This document shows, piece by piece, positions 19,324 to 29,189 of a stretch of DNA of 64,000 nt. The stretch is from positions 62,001 to 126,000 of the forward strand of contig JBFLZW010000006.1 in the NCBI GenBank assembly GCA_040755755.1, given 5' to 3'. The notes below the pieces were generated by a model. The model was not told where the DNA came from. It made no database searches and worked only from the letters and a program-made list of their open reading frames with translations. Source of the stretch: a bacterium (GTDB lineage: Bacteria > SZUA-182 > DTGQ01). A program made the translations under genes and the position numbers. The first letter of the stretch is position 1, and each line of letters starts with the position of its first letter.

Positions 19324-20226
19324 ATGTCAGGCAGGAAGAGTAAAATCAGGATTACAACTAGACCTGAAGTATGGATTATTGTTATCCTGCTATACTGCAT
19401 AGTCATCCCTTCCGTGCTTACGGCCCAAGATGTCACCTGGATTACCGCTGAAGGCACAGCCCCCCTGAAAAATACCGGCAAAGAAGAGGCCAGAAAACTG
19501 GCCCTGGAAGATGCCCTCCATAAAGCCCGCGAGAAAGCCGTAGCTGCCAATGTTTCAGCCCAGACCCTGATCGTTAATCTCAGACTCTCAGGCAGTATAC
19601 TTGGCGCCATACCCTACGGCAGGGTAATTGAGCAGACAATAATCGAAGAGGGCGTCGAAGACGTGCACAAGGGCGATGGGAATAAGGAAGGTAGTCAGGT
19701 GTACAGAGTCAGGATAAAGGCACGGGTTGCCGAGGAAACAACAGGCCAGGATCCCGATTTCAGGCTGGAGGTATCACTCAACAAGTCCAGCTTCACCGAG
19801 GGCGAGGAGATGGTGATCACCATCAAAGCGACACGGGACTGCTGCCTTGCGGTTTTCAATCTCTTTGAGGATGATAAAATTCTCAGGCTTATCCCCAACC
19901 GGTTCAAACGGGATGTCCTGCTCAAAGCCGGTCAGCCCTTTCTTTTTCCCGATCAGAATGACATAAAAAAGGGCATAACTCTCAAAGTACATGTGCCGGA
20001 GGGCAGGGAAACTGTCAGAGAGTCATTCTATGTCCTGGCGCTCAAACAGCCCTTCCATCTCATCAACAATGACCAGTACCAGGAAGGCATTTTCGGCCTC
20101 TACAACGGCAAGGCAGCACTTATGAGCGATCTGATCGGGGAAATTGTTGATATCCCCTTTAGCCAGAGAGCGGAACAATTAGTGTCATATCAAATCAGGA
20201 AAAGCAGCAGGAGGATGTCCAATTAA
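19324..20226 (+). CDS. Exported DUF4384-type protein with N-terminal FlgT/LPP20-like domain
   Basis: A signal sequence ending near VLTAQD is followed by a domain with EGTAPLKNTGKEEARKLALE and ALHKAREKAVAANVS, like the FlgT N-terminal or LPP20 fold. The second half (DPDFRLEVSLNKSSFTEGEE, then CCLAVFNLFEDDKILRLIPN) is the DUF4384 pattern. DUF4384 domains are often found with caspase-like proteins in other bacteria, which fits its position after the C14 gene. Its exact role is unknown; a partner or regulator of the protease is a guess. Confidence 0.75.
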   Translation: MSGRKSKIRITTRPEVWIIVILLYCIVIPSVLTAQDVTWITAEGTAPLKNTGKEEARKLALEDALHKAREKAVAANVSAQTLIVNLRLSGSILGAIPYGRVIEQTIIEEGVEDVHKGDGNKEGSQVYRVRIKARVAEETTGQDPDFRLEVSLNKSSFTEGEEMVITIKATRDCCLAVFNLFEDDKILRLIPNRFKRDVLLKAGQPFLFPDQNDIKKGITLKVHVPEGRETVRESFYVLALKQPFHLINNDQYQEGIFGLYNGKAALMSDLIGEIVDIPFSQRAEQLVSYQIRKSSRRMSN

Positions 20227-20288
20227 TCAAGTTCGATATTCCTGTCCACTGGTTAAATTCAGTATCCTCGTTTATCAGGAGGTGTTAG

Positions 20289-20648
20289 ATGAACCTTTTC
20301 AGAAAAACCGTCGGATTAGTGGCCATTGCTTCAATCGTTGGCCTGCATTTTCCTCAGATAAGCCGTGCAATGCAAAATCCACCCTCTTCAGAAAGTGATA
20401 AAGCGTTGGGTATAACAGAGCATGATCCTGAATTCCTTGCCCCGCCTGAAATCGAAATACCTGTTGAGACCACAATAGAGGGGAAAAAGAAAGAGAAGAA
20501 GAAAACAAGTAAATGGGTCTGGATCGGGGCCGGGGTTCTGATTACCGGCGCTATTGCCGCAGCAGCGAGTGGCGGGGGTGATGGCAATAGTGGAAAGTCA
20601 TCGCAACAGGGGGAAGGAGAGATAACCGTTCAATGGAATGAACAATAA
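20289..20648 (+). CDS. Small exported or membrane protein of the caspase operon
   Basis: 119 residues: an N-terminal signal-like segment (TVGLVAIASIVGLHFPQ), a Lys-rich stretch (GKKKEKKKTSK), a single hydrophobic helix (WVWIGAGVLITGAIAAAAS) and a Gly-rich end. I do not recognise a named family. GGAGG lies about 7 nt before the ATG. Its location between the DUF4384-type gene and the RCC1 lipoprotein gene suggests it is part of the same assembly. Confidence 0.7.
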   Translation: MNLFRKTVGLVAIASIVGLHFPQISRAMQNPPSSESDKALGITEHDPEFLAPPEIEIPVETTIEGKKKEKKKTSKWVWIGAGVLITGAIAAAASGGGDGNSGKSSQQGEGEITVQWNEQ

Positions 20649-20733
20649 CCCTGGGATAGAACCAGGTCTTAAAAAGACTTTTGATCCAGGCCAGGCCAGG
20701 ATTGGTATATAAGAGCAAGTAAAGGAAGAGACT

Positions 20734-23700
20734 ATGAAGTGCCCTGACACGAGGATTCATCGTGATTTACCAATAGGTCGTATAGTAGGTATCTATGGTG
20801 CATTGTGTGCGCTGCTTATTCTCCTTTCAGCCTGTGGTAGTAATTACTCTGAAGATACTGGTCATAACACAGGCTCGATAGGCTTTAGCCTCACCTGGGA
20901 GCGTCCTGAACAGTCTCCTGTCATTGGTCAATTCCCTGCCATTCGGACCAAAGCAGCGCCGGGCGGTGATTGTTGTGAAAGCTATGGAATAGAGTATATC
21001 AATGCTTATGTTTATAACGCAGCAGGTAAAGAAGTCGCTTCCAGAAACTGGCCCTGTTCTGCTGGACAAGGCACAATCTCCAATGTGCCTTCAGGAACTG
21101 GCCTTCGGGTCAGGATTGAAGGCACCATTACTGGCGCTGTTGTGTGGGAGGGGGAGAGAACGGGCATTTCCGTTATGGCTGGGCAGAGCACAAATGCAGG
21201 GGTAGTCTCTATGTCATATAAAGGCACTGATAAAACTCCACCAGTAGTTATCTCTTCAGTTCCCCTGAATGGAGCCATTGATGTTCCTCTTACCCAACGT
21301 ATAACAGTCACTTTCAACGAGGACGTGGCTCCACCCTCAGTGAATACCACAACTTTTACCCTGGTCAGTGGCTCAACCCTGATAAGAGGCATAGTGACCT
21401 ATGATGCTGACAGCAAGACCGCATCCTTCATACCGGCTGGCGGCAGCTTTTCTCCCTCGACAGCCTATACAGTAACTATAACCAATGGGGTGGAGGACAG
21501 GGCTGGCAACTCTATGGCCTCAAATTATATCGGGAGTTTCACTACCGTTCCTCTCCAATCAGGCAGGACCCTATGGGCCTGGGGATGGAACGAGGAGGGT
21601 CAATTAGGAGATGGTGCCAATACTGATAAGAATACCCCTGTCCAGATCGGGACTGATAACCAATGGGTATCAATCGCAGCAGGATGGGCTCACACGGTAG
21701 CCCTTAAATCAGATGGAACCTTGTGGGCCTGGGGAAGGAACGATGTAGGCCAATTAGGAGATGGCACCAATAGTGATAAGAATATCCCTGTCCAGATCGG
21801 GACTGATAACCAATGGGTATCAATTTCAGCAAATAGCGAATCCCATCATACCCTAGCCCTGAAATCAGATGGGACCTTATGGGCTTGGGGAAGGAACGAT
21901 GCAGGCCAGTTAGGAGATGGCACCAATAGTGATAAGAATACTCCTGTTCAGATTGGGACTGATAACCAATGGGCAGCAATCGCAGCAGGATGGGGTAATT
22001 CGCTAGCCCTGAAATCAGATGGAACCTTGTGGGCCTGGGGAAGGAACGATGTAGGCCAATTAGGAGATGGCACCAATATTGATAAAAATACCCCTGTTCG
22101 GATAGGGACCGATAACGAATGGATAGCAATTGCAGCCGGAGGCAAACACACGGTAGCCCTGAAATCAGACGGAACCTTATGGGCCTGGGGAAGGAACGAG
22201 GAGGGTCAATTAGGAGATGGTACCAATATTGATAAGAATACCCCTGTTCGGATAGGGACCGATAACAAATGGGTATCGATTGCAGAAGGGGGCTTTCACA
22301 CCATAGCTCTGAAATCAGATGGGACCTTATGGGCCTGGGGAAGTAATGGTAGCGGCGAATTAGGAGATGGCACCAATATCGGGAAGAATATCCCCGTTCG
22401 GATAGGGACCGATAACAATTGGGTATCAATTGCAGCAGGATGGTTTTATACTACAGCTCTAAAATCAAATGGGACTTTATGGGCTTGGGGGAGTAATGGT
22501 AATGGCAAATTAGGAAATGGCACATATATTGATAAGAATACCCCTGTCCAAATAGGGACTGATGCTCAATGGATATCAATTGCAGCCGGATATTGTCATA
22601 CTGCAGCCCTTAAATCAGGGAATATTGCTCATCCTTCTGCACCCACGCAGGTAAGTGCCACAGCAGGAGATGCAAAGGTAACTATAAGTTGGCAGCCGGT
22701 TGAAATAAAATATGAAATAAATAGCCCTCCGGAAAACATTGCTTACAATCCTGCCGGGAGTGGATATCCTGATCCATCGGAGTCAGATCCAGGGTGGGGT
22801 GGCGGTAGCTGGCCTTGGCAAATGATCGATGGTTTGCGATGGTATGAGGGGCAATGGCAGGGGGGACTGGCGTTCACCGGTGGGACATCGAGTTGGGGAG
22901 GACCTTGTGGATGGAGGCAGGCAACAATAAACTTCGGAGAACCCAAGACATTTAACAGAGTTGCAGTATGGCATCACGGTTGTGGACATTTACCCAATAC
23001 CTACAAAATCCAATACTGGGATGGAACAAACTGGATAGATGTATTTTCAACCGGCAGGGGACATGACTATCTGCCATTTCCAGAATTGTGCTGGTCAACG
23101 CCTACCGTAAATCTGTTCGATCCCGTAACATCGGATAAGGTGAGGCTTACCTTAAACAACTGCGATATGGATCATGGTTGGATTTATGAGCTGGAGGTAT
23201 ATAATAACCCTCATCCTATCCCTGTATCATACGCTATTTACTGGTCGAAAAGTCCTGGAGTATCAAAGACCAACTATGAGGGCAAGATTGACGATATTAC
23301 TGCCACCTCGTACACTCACACTGGCCTTATAAACGGCACGACTTACTATTACAGAGTCACAGCGAAAAATAGTTCGGGAGAAAGTGATATGTCAGATGAA
23401 GTATGGGCTAAGCCGGATAAGGTTACCTGGACTGAAAAGACTCCTATGCCCAATCCCGTTAGTGCTTTTGGTTATGCAGTGGTAGATGGAGTTATTTACA
23501 TCATTGGCGGCGATAGCTCCGCGTCGAGCACGAGCACTGTCCAAAGGTACAATCCGGCAACTGATACCTGGCAATCGGACACCGATCATGGTGGAACCTT
23601 AGCACCTTTACCAAAACCAAGGTCGTTATTATTTTGCGGTGTTATAAATAGAAAGATCCATGCCATAGGCGGGTGGGAGAATGGCTCTTATAAAGGTGAT

Positions 23701-24270
23701 CATTTCGTTTACGAACCAGATACCAATACCTGGCAAACCGGCCCATCAATTCCTCAGTGCCCTATCGGTCAATTTTCAGCAACCATAAACAACAAAATAT
23801 ACGTTTTTGGAGGATGGAGGGGAATTTATAATAACCTTGTTTTCGAATATTCTGAAGAAACTGGTTGGTCTTCGAAGAGTCCTATGCCAACTCCAAGGAA
23901 TCATGGGATTACTGGGGTATATGATGGAAAGCTCTATGTGATTGGAGGCCAGGGTGGACAGCCAGCGCAACAACAACCTTTGGATGTGGTTGAAATATAT
24001 GATCCCCAAACTGATACCTGGTCTACTGGTTTAGCACCAATGCCCAGTCCGCAACATTGGTTAGGCAGCTCTGGTTCTCCAGTGCTCAATGGAATAATCT
24101 ATGTTCTTGGGCCAGGGAATACAGCGTATAGTTACAATCCACAGTCTGATTCATGGGAAATACTGAATTCAATGCCTGATCCCACTTGCTCAGCTTCAGG
24201 AATTTCTGCAATCAACGACTCACTCTATGCAATAGGACCAAAACATACTTTCAAAGGCATACGTAATTAG
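20734..24270 (+). CDS. Large lipoprotein with Ig-like, RCC1, FN3 (with nested discoidin-like) and kelch domains
   Basis: The signal peptide ends in the lipobox LLSAC (Cys34). Residues about 165-270 are an SbsA/Big_5-like Ig domain ([19 protein letters not shown]). Residues about 277-629 hold seven RCC1 repeats of ~50 residues ([19 protein letters not shown]), enough for one seven-blade propeller. An FN3 domain starts near 635 ([17 protein letters not shown]), is broken by a discoidin/F5/8C-like insertion (about 660-825), and resumes at [12 protein letters not shown]. The C-terminal 280 residues are kelch repeats ([18 protein letters not shown]), a second propeller. It is probably an outer-surface binding protein, last gene of the caspase operon. 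The RCC1 units are nearly identical in DNA (about 150 bp each), so they were recently amplified. Confidence 0.88.
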   Translation: MKCPDTRIHRDLPIGRIVGIYGALCALLILLSACGSNYSEDTGHNTGSIGFSLTWERPEQSPVIGQFPAIRTKAAPGGDCCESYGIEYINAYVYNAAGKEVASRNWPCSAGQGTISNVPSGTGLRVRIEGTITGAVVWEGERTGISVMAGQSTNAGVVSMSYKGTDKTPPVVISSVPLNGAIDVPLTQRITVTFNEDVAPPSVNTTTFTLVSGSTLIRGIVTYDADSKTASFIPAGGSFSPSTAYTVTITNGVEDRAGNSMASNYIGSFTTVPLQSGRTLWAWGWNEEGQLGDGANTDKNTPVQIGTDNQWVSIAAGWAHTVALKSDGTLWAWGRNDVGQLGDGTNSDKNIPVQIGTDNQWVSISANSESHHTLALKSDGTLWAWGRNDAGQLGDGTNSDKNTPVQIGTDNQWAAIAAGWGNSLALKSDGTLWAWGRNDVGQLGDGTNIDKNTPVRIGTDNEWIAIAAGGKHTVALKSDGTLWAWGRNEEGQLGDGTNIDKNTPVRIGTDNKWVSIAEGGFHTIALKSDGTLWAWGSNGSGELGDGTNIGKNIPVRIGTDNNWVSIAAGWFYTTALKSNGTLWAWGSNGNGKLGNGTYIDKNTPVQIGTDAQWISIAAGYCHTAALKSGNIAHPSAPTQVSATAGDAKVTISWQPVEIKYEINSPPENIAYNPAGSGYPDPSESDPGWGGGSWPWQMIDGLRWYEGQWQGGLAFTGGTSSWGGPCGWRQATINFGEPKTFNRVAVWHHGCGHLPNTYKIQYWDGTNWIDVFSTGRGHDYLPFPELCWSTPTVNLFDPVTSDKVRLTLNNCDMDHGWIYELEVYNNPHPIPVSYAIYWSKSPGVSKTNYEGKIDDITATSYTHTGLINGTTYYYRVTAKNSSGESDMSDEVWAKPDKVTWTEKTPMPNPVSAFGYAVVDGVIYIIGGDSSASSTSTVQRYNPATDTWQSDTDHGGTLAPLPKPRSLLFCGVINRKIHAIGGWENGSYKGDHFVYEPDTNTWQTGPSIPQCPIGQFSATINNKIYVFGGWRGIYNNLVFEYSEETGWSSKSPMPTPRNHGITGVYDGKLYVIGGQGGQPAQQQPLDVVEIYDPQTDTWSTGLAPMPSPQHWLGSSGSPVLNGIIYVLGPGNTAYSYNPQSDSWEILNSMPDPTCSASGISAINDSLYAIGPKHTFKGIRN

Positions 24271-24294
24271 CGAAGCCCTATTGACCTGGCCTCT

Positions 24295-24540
24295 CTACCG
24301 CCTCCTCACAACCAGTCGAAACCCGGCCGCTTCAGAAGCAGCATCGGGCAGGAGGCTCCAGCGTCTGGCGGAGCAGCATCCCCGGGCATCAGTTGCCCAG
24401 TGGCCGCCGCGCATTACGCGCTCCGTGCCTTCTGGTGGTCCTTTGGGGGTCCGTAGCCGGGCCGTCGGGGTAAGGGGCATACCAGTCCTGGCACCACTCG
24501 GCAACATTTCCTCTCCAGGTTCGAGGGTGATCCACTCTGC
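24295..24540 (-). pseudogene. Formylglycine-generating-enzyme-like (SUMF1) C-terminal fragment, frameshifted
   Basis: On the minus strand one frame reads [20 protein letters not shown], the classic FGE segment. The next frame continues as [17 protein letters not shown] and ends ARGCCSARRW...AAGFRLV, the usual FGE C-terminus. An extra C in a C5 run (GACCCCCAAAGG) joins the two frames, so the reading frame is broken. The N-terminal two thirds are missing. FGE converts a sulfatase Cys to formylglycine; this copy cannot be functional. Confidence 0.7.
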
Positions 24541-24649
24541 CTGGTTAAGAGCCGAAAAATAACGGGAAGTATGATACACTAGATGAGGATAAATCAATAT
24601 GTCAATGGAAAGCACTGCCTCGATGTCTTGGGGCAGCCAGCACGGTGCA

Positions 24650-25085
24650 TGATCGATTCCAGGAGTGGGAGATAGGAGTGGCGGTAGATGGGGCCAATCG
24701 AGATGATAAGAAAATGATGCTCCCAACCCTGGAGGCTGATGTTATTGAGCCTCCAAAGCCCACAGAAGATAACCCAAGATATACGGGATATTCTTATAGC
24801 CAGGGGATATATTCCTCAATGTGCGGGCTCGGGGGGAAGAATCAAAACAAAAGAGGGAAATCCCCAACTATCGGGCAAGACGATGGGTAGTTGAACGTAC
24901 TCACTCATGGCTCATGGCTCAATCGCTTTCGGCGATTACTTATCCGTTGGGAGAAAGAAGTTGACAATTATTTGGCTATGGTAGACTTCGCTTGCGCCTG
25001 GATCGTCTTCCATGCAGCAGGACTTTTCGGACAGGCTCTAATATTACAACGAGACTTTCAATTAATGAAAGAGGAATGGTCATAA
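24650..25085 (+). pseudogene. IS5-type transposase remnant
   Basis: Fragments in different frames match an IS5-family transposase: VAVDGANRDDKKMMLPTLE, then (frame-shifted) the arginine-rich stretch before THSWLNRFRRLLIRWEK, then NYLAMVDFACAWIVFHAAG. A 7-bp tandem duplication (ATGGCTCATGGCTC near 24906-24919) shifts the frame between the WVVERTHSW part and the NRFRRLL part. The first half of the transposase is absent. It is a decayed element, further interrupted by the MITE-like element that starts at 25042. Confidence 0.75.
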
Positions 25086-25378
25086 TACATCACCCCCACC
25101 CAGCCTCCCCCCTCAAGGGGGAGGAGTATGGAGGACATCTTAAGGGGGAGGAGTTAGAAGACGCCTCACTTGCCACAGAGGGGGCTTCCCTGCTGCCGTA
25201 TGGGCTCCCTGCTGCCAGAGGGACTTCCCTGCTATCGGGAGGGACTTCCCTGCCCCTTGAGGAGTAACTTCAATCCCTCCCCCTTGAGGGGGAGGTTAGG
25301 TGGGGGTGAATAAAACCAAGGGAGTCCTCTAACCACTCCTCTTATGTGAAGGGGAAAGGAAAAAGTCTCGTTGTAATA
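25042..25378. mobile_element. MITE-like element with 17-bp inverted ends and CTAA target duplication
   Basis: TATTACAACGAGACTTT (25042-25058) is exactly repeated in reverse complement at 25362-25378. Both ends are flanked by CTAA (25038-25041 and 25379-25382), as expected for an IS5-type YTAR target duplication. Inside lies a second inverted pair: CACCCCCACCCAGCCTCCCC (from 25089) and its inverse near 25268-25305. No transposase is encoded, so it would have been mobilised in trans. Confidence 0.65.
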
Positions 25379-25738
25379 CTAAATGCCTGATTACTTATTT
25401 AGCGAGAGAACCATTTAGATTACCACAACCAATGAGAGGAACAGAAAAAAAATTTTTAATTGACAGTAATCCCTCAGCGATGTACTCCGTCTTTTAATGC
25501 ATAGTACTTTTGACATCCACTTCTTCTGCCTCGTGTACTTATTCCGCCACTGGATTGATAATTGGAAAACCACGATGATCACCTGAAATTAAGGGAGGTG
25601 AGGATTCTATTTCGTAAATTGGATATTTACAAGCAGTAAATTTTCCTCAGCAGCGGGCTTTTATAAAGCTCATTCAGTAATTATCTTGATTATCCTCAGA
25701 TGTATGAGAGAATGTTTTATTTTTCAAGGGAGTATGAA
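25379..25738. other. Gene-free leader of the Thr-rich exported protein
   Basis: AT-rich DNA after the MITE-like element, with no supported gene. It probably contains the promoter and 5' leader of the gene at 25739; I see no clear riboswitch or strong promoter. Confidence 0.35.
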
Positions 25739-26260
25739 ATGAATTCAATGAAAAAGAACTGGTTAACCTTTGGTTTGATGATTTTGGTGTTAGTGGCCTT
25801 AACGAGTGCAGCTCAAGCCCAATTTTATCCACCTATCGTGCCTCCCTTCTATGGGTATGGCTATAGTCCGGTGCCTCCGGGTTTCGGATATTATCCAGTG
25901 CCTTCGTCAGCCACTGTCGTGCCCTATGGATATCGCGGTCCCCACGCTCTGCTCACTACCCTGGCACTCCTGGGCCTTTTGCCAACGACTACAACTACTA
26001 CCACACTTTTGCCGACGACTACAACCACCAGCACGCTTCTGCCGACCTACACTGTCCCCACTACCACGGTTCCAACCACGACCGTTGGGACCACCACTGC
26101 TCTGCTGCTGGGCGGATCGATTTCCCCGACTACTGCTTTGCTGCTGTCTTCTACTACACCTACCACAACCTATCCTACGACGACTTCTACCATTGGGACC
26201 ACGACAGCTTTACTGCTGGGAGGCACCTCTACGACAACACTGCTGGCCCTGGGTATCTAA
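25739..26260 (+). CDS. Exported Tyr/Pro- and Thr-rich low-complexity protein
   Basis: A good signal peptide (MNSMKKNWLTFGLMILVLVA, with cleavage after SAAQA) is followed by a Pro/Tyr/Gly-rich stretch (PPFYGYGYSPVPPGFGYYP) and long Thr/Leu/Pro repeats (TTTTTTLLPTTTTTSTLLP). The frame opens 13 codons earlier at 25700. I chose 25739 because AAGGGAG lies 6 nt upstream and the signal peptide then starts cleanly. It resembles the Gly/Tyr-rich exported proteins at 34.3 and 36.2 kb in design: signal peptide, repeats, and a hydrophobic end LLALGI (compare LLGLGII at 34.3 kb). A surface matrix or glycosylated role is possible but not shown. Confidence 0.75.
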   Translation: MNSMKKNWLTFGLMILVLVALTSAAQAQFYPPIVPPFYGYGYSPVPPGFGYYPVPSSATVVPYGYRGPHALLTTLALLGLLPTTTTTTTLLPTTTTTSTLLPTYTVPTTTVPTTTVGTTTALLLGGSISPTTALLLSSTTPTTTYPTTTSTIGTTTALLLGGTSTTTLLALGI

Positions 26261-26317
26261 GCTCATAAGTAAGTAAATCATAAAAAAGATCTAACGATCA
26301 TCGTGCTTTTCACATAT

Positions 26318-26370
26318 CGCCTTTTCGGGCATTGAATATTAAACCCGGAAAGGCGAATTTTTTATTTTTT
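26318..26370 (+). terminator. Strong Rho-independent terminator
   Basis: CGCCTTTTCGGG (26318-26329) pairs with CCCGGAAAGGCG (26344-26355), with one bulge or mismatch, and is followed by a T-rich run (26358-26370). It lies about 58 nt after the Thr-rich protein stop. Confidence 0.85.
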
Positions 26371-26479
26371 GACTATTATCGGCCGACCTGGAGCCGATCA
26401 GAGAAATAGCAGAAAAAAACTATCGTTTCTCCCCGCTGATGTCAGGTTAAAACCGTCAAGATAACAGAAAGGGATAGAA

Positions 26480-29089
26480 GTGAGCATGAAGATTAATCCT
26501 GATCGAGGAGGATCGGCTCCATTTCCGGACTGGAGCAGGCTTATTGTTTTTCCTGTTTTTTTCCTCATGGCAGTCATGGCCGCGGGAGGCATGTCCTGGG
26601 CAGCAGGTGCCGATCCGGCGGTCCCCCCGCATCTCAATGTTCTGGTGATTACCATTGATACCTTACGAGCCGATCATCTTGGGTGTTACGGATATCAGGG
26701 AGTAAAGACTCCCAATATCGACACCCTGGCCCGGCAGGGAACAGTGTTCCAGCAGAGCTTCACTCCGGTTCCGGTTACCCTTCCCTCTCATGTTTCCATC
26801 TTCACCGGAACCTATCCTCCTTTTCATGGGGTCCGCAATAACGGGAATTTTATTCTTGACGCTCAGGCACTCACGCTGGCAGAGGTTCTGGCTGACCAGG
26901 GGTATCGGACGGCAGCGTTTATCGGAGCCTATGTCCTGGACTCTTATTACGGATTAGATCAGGGATTTCAATGGTATGATGATGATTTTTCCGAAGGGGC
27001 AAGCAATGAGGAGGAATTGTATCAGGAAAAAAACGCCGAGCAGATCACCCGGGAGGCGGTGAAGTGGCTGGAGAACAACGGTCAATCCCGTTTTTTTATC
27101 TGGCTTCACTATTTCGATCCCCACTCACCCTACAGTCCGCCATCTCCCTTTCTGGAAGAATACCGCCAAAACCCCTACGATGGGGAAATCGCCTATACCG
27201 ACCACTGGCTTGGAGTTTTATTCCATAAGCTGCGGGAGCAGAAGCTCGACGACAAGACCCTGATCATTCTCACCTCAGACCATGGTGAAAGCCTGGGAGA
27301 GCACAATGAGCTGACTCACGGAGTATTTATTTACGATGCTACCTTGCGGGTGCCTCTGATACTGAAGGGTGGTCCACTTCCTTCCTCCAAAACGGTTTCC
27401 TCCCAGGTCCGGACCCTGGACCTTATGCCAACCGTTTTACAGATCCTGGGAATCGACTGTCCAGGTTCAGTGCAGGGGAAGAGTCTGGTGAATTTAATCA
27501 ATGGCCAGCCGGATAAAGAAGAGCGGGTTTTGTACTGCGAGTCCTATTTGCCGTATTACAATCATGGCTGGAGCCCGCTGGCAGGAATCCGGGCCGGTAA
27601 TTGGAAATACATCAAGGCCCCGAAACCAGAGCTTTACGATCTTCAGAAAGACGCTGCGGAGAAGCAAAACCGGATCAGGGAGCTTTCGGCCACCCAGGAT
27701 CAGATGGAAGCAAAGCTTAAGGCAATGCTATCTTCAATAGCCCCCCCCGAAATGAAAGGGGACCGGAAAGCGGAACCACAAGGTGATCATGCGCTCCCTG
27801 TGCCGGATCAGGATCGTCTGAAGAAGTTAATGAGCCTGGGATATATTTCCACTGCACCCGCCGGCAAGAAAAAAGATGGCTCTCTGGCTGACCCGAAGGA
27901 TAAGATCGGGCTTATGGATTATTTAAACCGCGGCATGGGATTTTTGGAGGCCCGGGATCCCAACCAGGCGATCAGGGAGTTCAAAGCTTTGATCAGCCAG
28001 GATCCGCAAAATATTTTCGCTCATCTGATACTTGGCTCAACCTATTGTAAAGTTAAACTTTACGATTTGGCTTTAGAGGAGTTCACTACCGTTGCCCGGA
28101 TGGATGATTCCTATATGGATATCCACAACCGGCTGGCCTCTGTCTATCAGATAAAGGGGATGAGCGACCGGGCTATTGAGGAATACAAGACAGCTATTCA
28201 GAAGTATCCCCGATGTGCGGAAAACTATAACCTTCTGGCCACGGTATATCTTGATATCCACCGCTATGATGAGGCTATCGAGCAATTGAAGGAAGGCATC
28301 AGACTTAAGCCCGGCTTTATCCGGGCCCATAATAACCTCGGACTGGCCTATGGCAGGAAAAAGAACTACGCTCTGGCCATAGAGGAGTTCCAGACTGCCC
28401 TGAAAAGCAGTCCTTCGATTGCTGAAATTTACAATAACCTGGGCTGTGTTTATCTGGAACTGGGTATCCTGCTCAACCAGAAAGAAAATATCCCTCAATT
28501 TCCCATCGATCCCCAGGAAATGGAAAAAATTTATCAGAAGATTCCGAATCTGCAGGACCATCCGGCCATAGCCTTTGATCTGGCCAGAGAGTCGTTTGAA
28601 AATTCCTTAAAGATTGATCCCCGATTCAAGGATGCCAGAATAAACCTGGGAATAGCTTACCTGAATGCCGGTTCCGGAGACAAGGCCGTAGCTGAGTATA
28701 AAAAGATACTGGCCGATGATCCTTCGGATATCCAGTCCCGGTTGAATCTGGCTGTCGTGTATTTGCAGGGGGGGCAGGTTGAGCAGGGGAGGGAAAGCCT
28801 TCAGGAAGTCCTCATCCGGGACCCTAACAATATGCCTGCTCATTACTACCTTGGCTCAACCTACATGCAGGCAGGTCAAATTGAAAACGCTCTTGCTGAA
28901 TACCGCCGGATGGTTCAGATTCAGCCCCGGAATCCTGATGCTCATTTTTATCTGGGAGAGGCCTATCGGGCCAAAGGTCAAACCAGGCAGGCCATTGAAG
29001 AGTATCAGCAATCACTGAAAATCAATCCCCTTCACATAAGAGCGCAGCAGAGCCTTTCCGCAGTGACCTTGAAAAATAACTCACCATGA
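26480..29089 (+). CDS. Sulfatase-fold protein fused to a TPR array
   Basis: After a signal anchor (LIVFPVFFLMAVMAAGG) comes an alkaline-phosphatase/sulfatase domain: NVLVITIDTLRADHLGCYGY (metal Asp60), PVTLPSHVSIFTG and TSDHGESLGEHNE. The usual sulfatase nucleophile motif C/S-x-P-S-R is replaced by T-L-P-S-H (Thr100), so it would not need formylglycine. Residues ~475-865 are about ten TPRs (PNNMPAHYYLGSTYMQAGQ). The domain pair is known in several bacterial phyla, often annotated as sulfatase. The true substrate is open; a phosphatase, phosphotransferase or lipid-modifying enzyme fits the Thr nucleophile. It is probably periplasmic. Confidence 0.85.
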   Translation: MSMKINPDRGGSAPFPDWSRLIVFPVFFLMAVMAAGGMSWAAGADPAVPPHLNVLVITIDTLRADHLGCYGYQGVKTPNIDTLARQGTVFQQSFTPVPVTLPSHVSIFTGTYPPFHGVRNNGNFILDAQALTLAEVLADQGYRTAAFIGAYVLDSYYGLDQGFQWYDDDFSEGASNEEELYQEKNAEQITREAVKWLENNGQSRFFIWLHYFDPHSPYSPPSPFLEEYRQNPYDGEIAYTDHWLGVLFHKLREQKLDDKTLIILTSDHGESLGEHNELTHGVFIYDATLRVPLILKGGPLPSSKTVSSQVRTLDLMPTVLQILGIDCPGSVQGKSLVNLINGQPDKEERVLYCESYLPYYNHGWSPLAGIRAGNWKYIKAPKPELYDLQKDAAEKQNRIRELSATQDQMEAKLKAMLSSIAPPEMKGDRKAEPQGDHALPVPDQDRLKKLMSLGYISTAPAGKKKDGSLADPKDKIGLMDYLNRGMGFLEARDPNQAIREFKALISQDPQNIFAHLILGSTYCKVKLYDLALEEFTTVARMDDSYMDIHNRLASVYQIKGMSDRAIEEYKTAIQKYPRCAENYNLLATVYLDIHRYDEAIEQLKEGIRLKPGFIRAHNNLGLAYGRKKNYALAIEEFQTALKSSPSIAEIYNNLGCVYLELGILLNQKENIPQFPIDPQEMEKIYQKIPNLQDHPAIAFDLARESFENSLKIDPRFKDARINLGIAYLNAGSGDKAVAEYKKILADDPSDIQSRLNLAVVYLQGGQVEQGRESLQEVLIRDPNNMPAHYYLGSTYMQAGQIENALAEYRRMVQIQPRNPDAHFYLGEAYRAKGQTRQAIEEYQQSLKINPLHIRAQQSLSAVTLKNNSP

Positions 29090-29189
29090 AATTCAAAATC
29101 GAATAAATCCTGCCGATATTCCGATAAGTATTGTTATCAAGGGTGAGGTGTGAGTATGTATTAACCAGTCAGGTGGAGGGGGAAAGCTG

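Noticed and set aside
21562-22618. 150-bp periodic DNA as a non-coding repeat array
   Set aside because: In frame and encodes RCC1 repeats.
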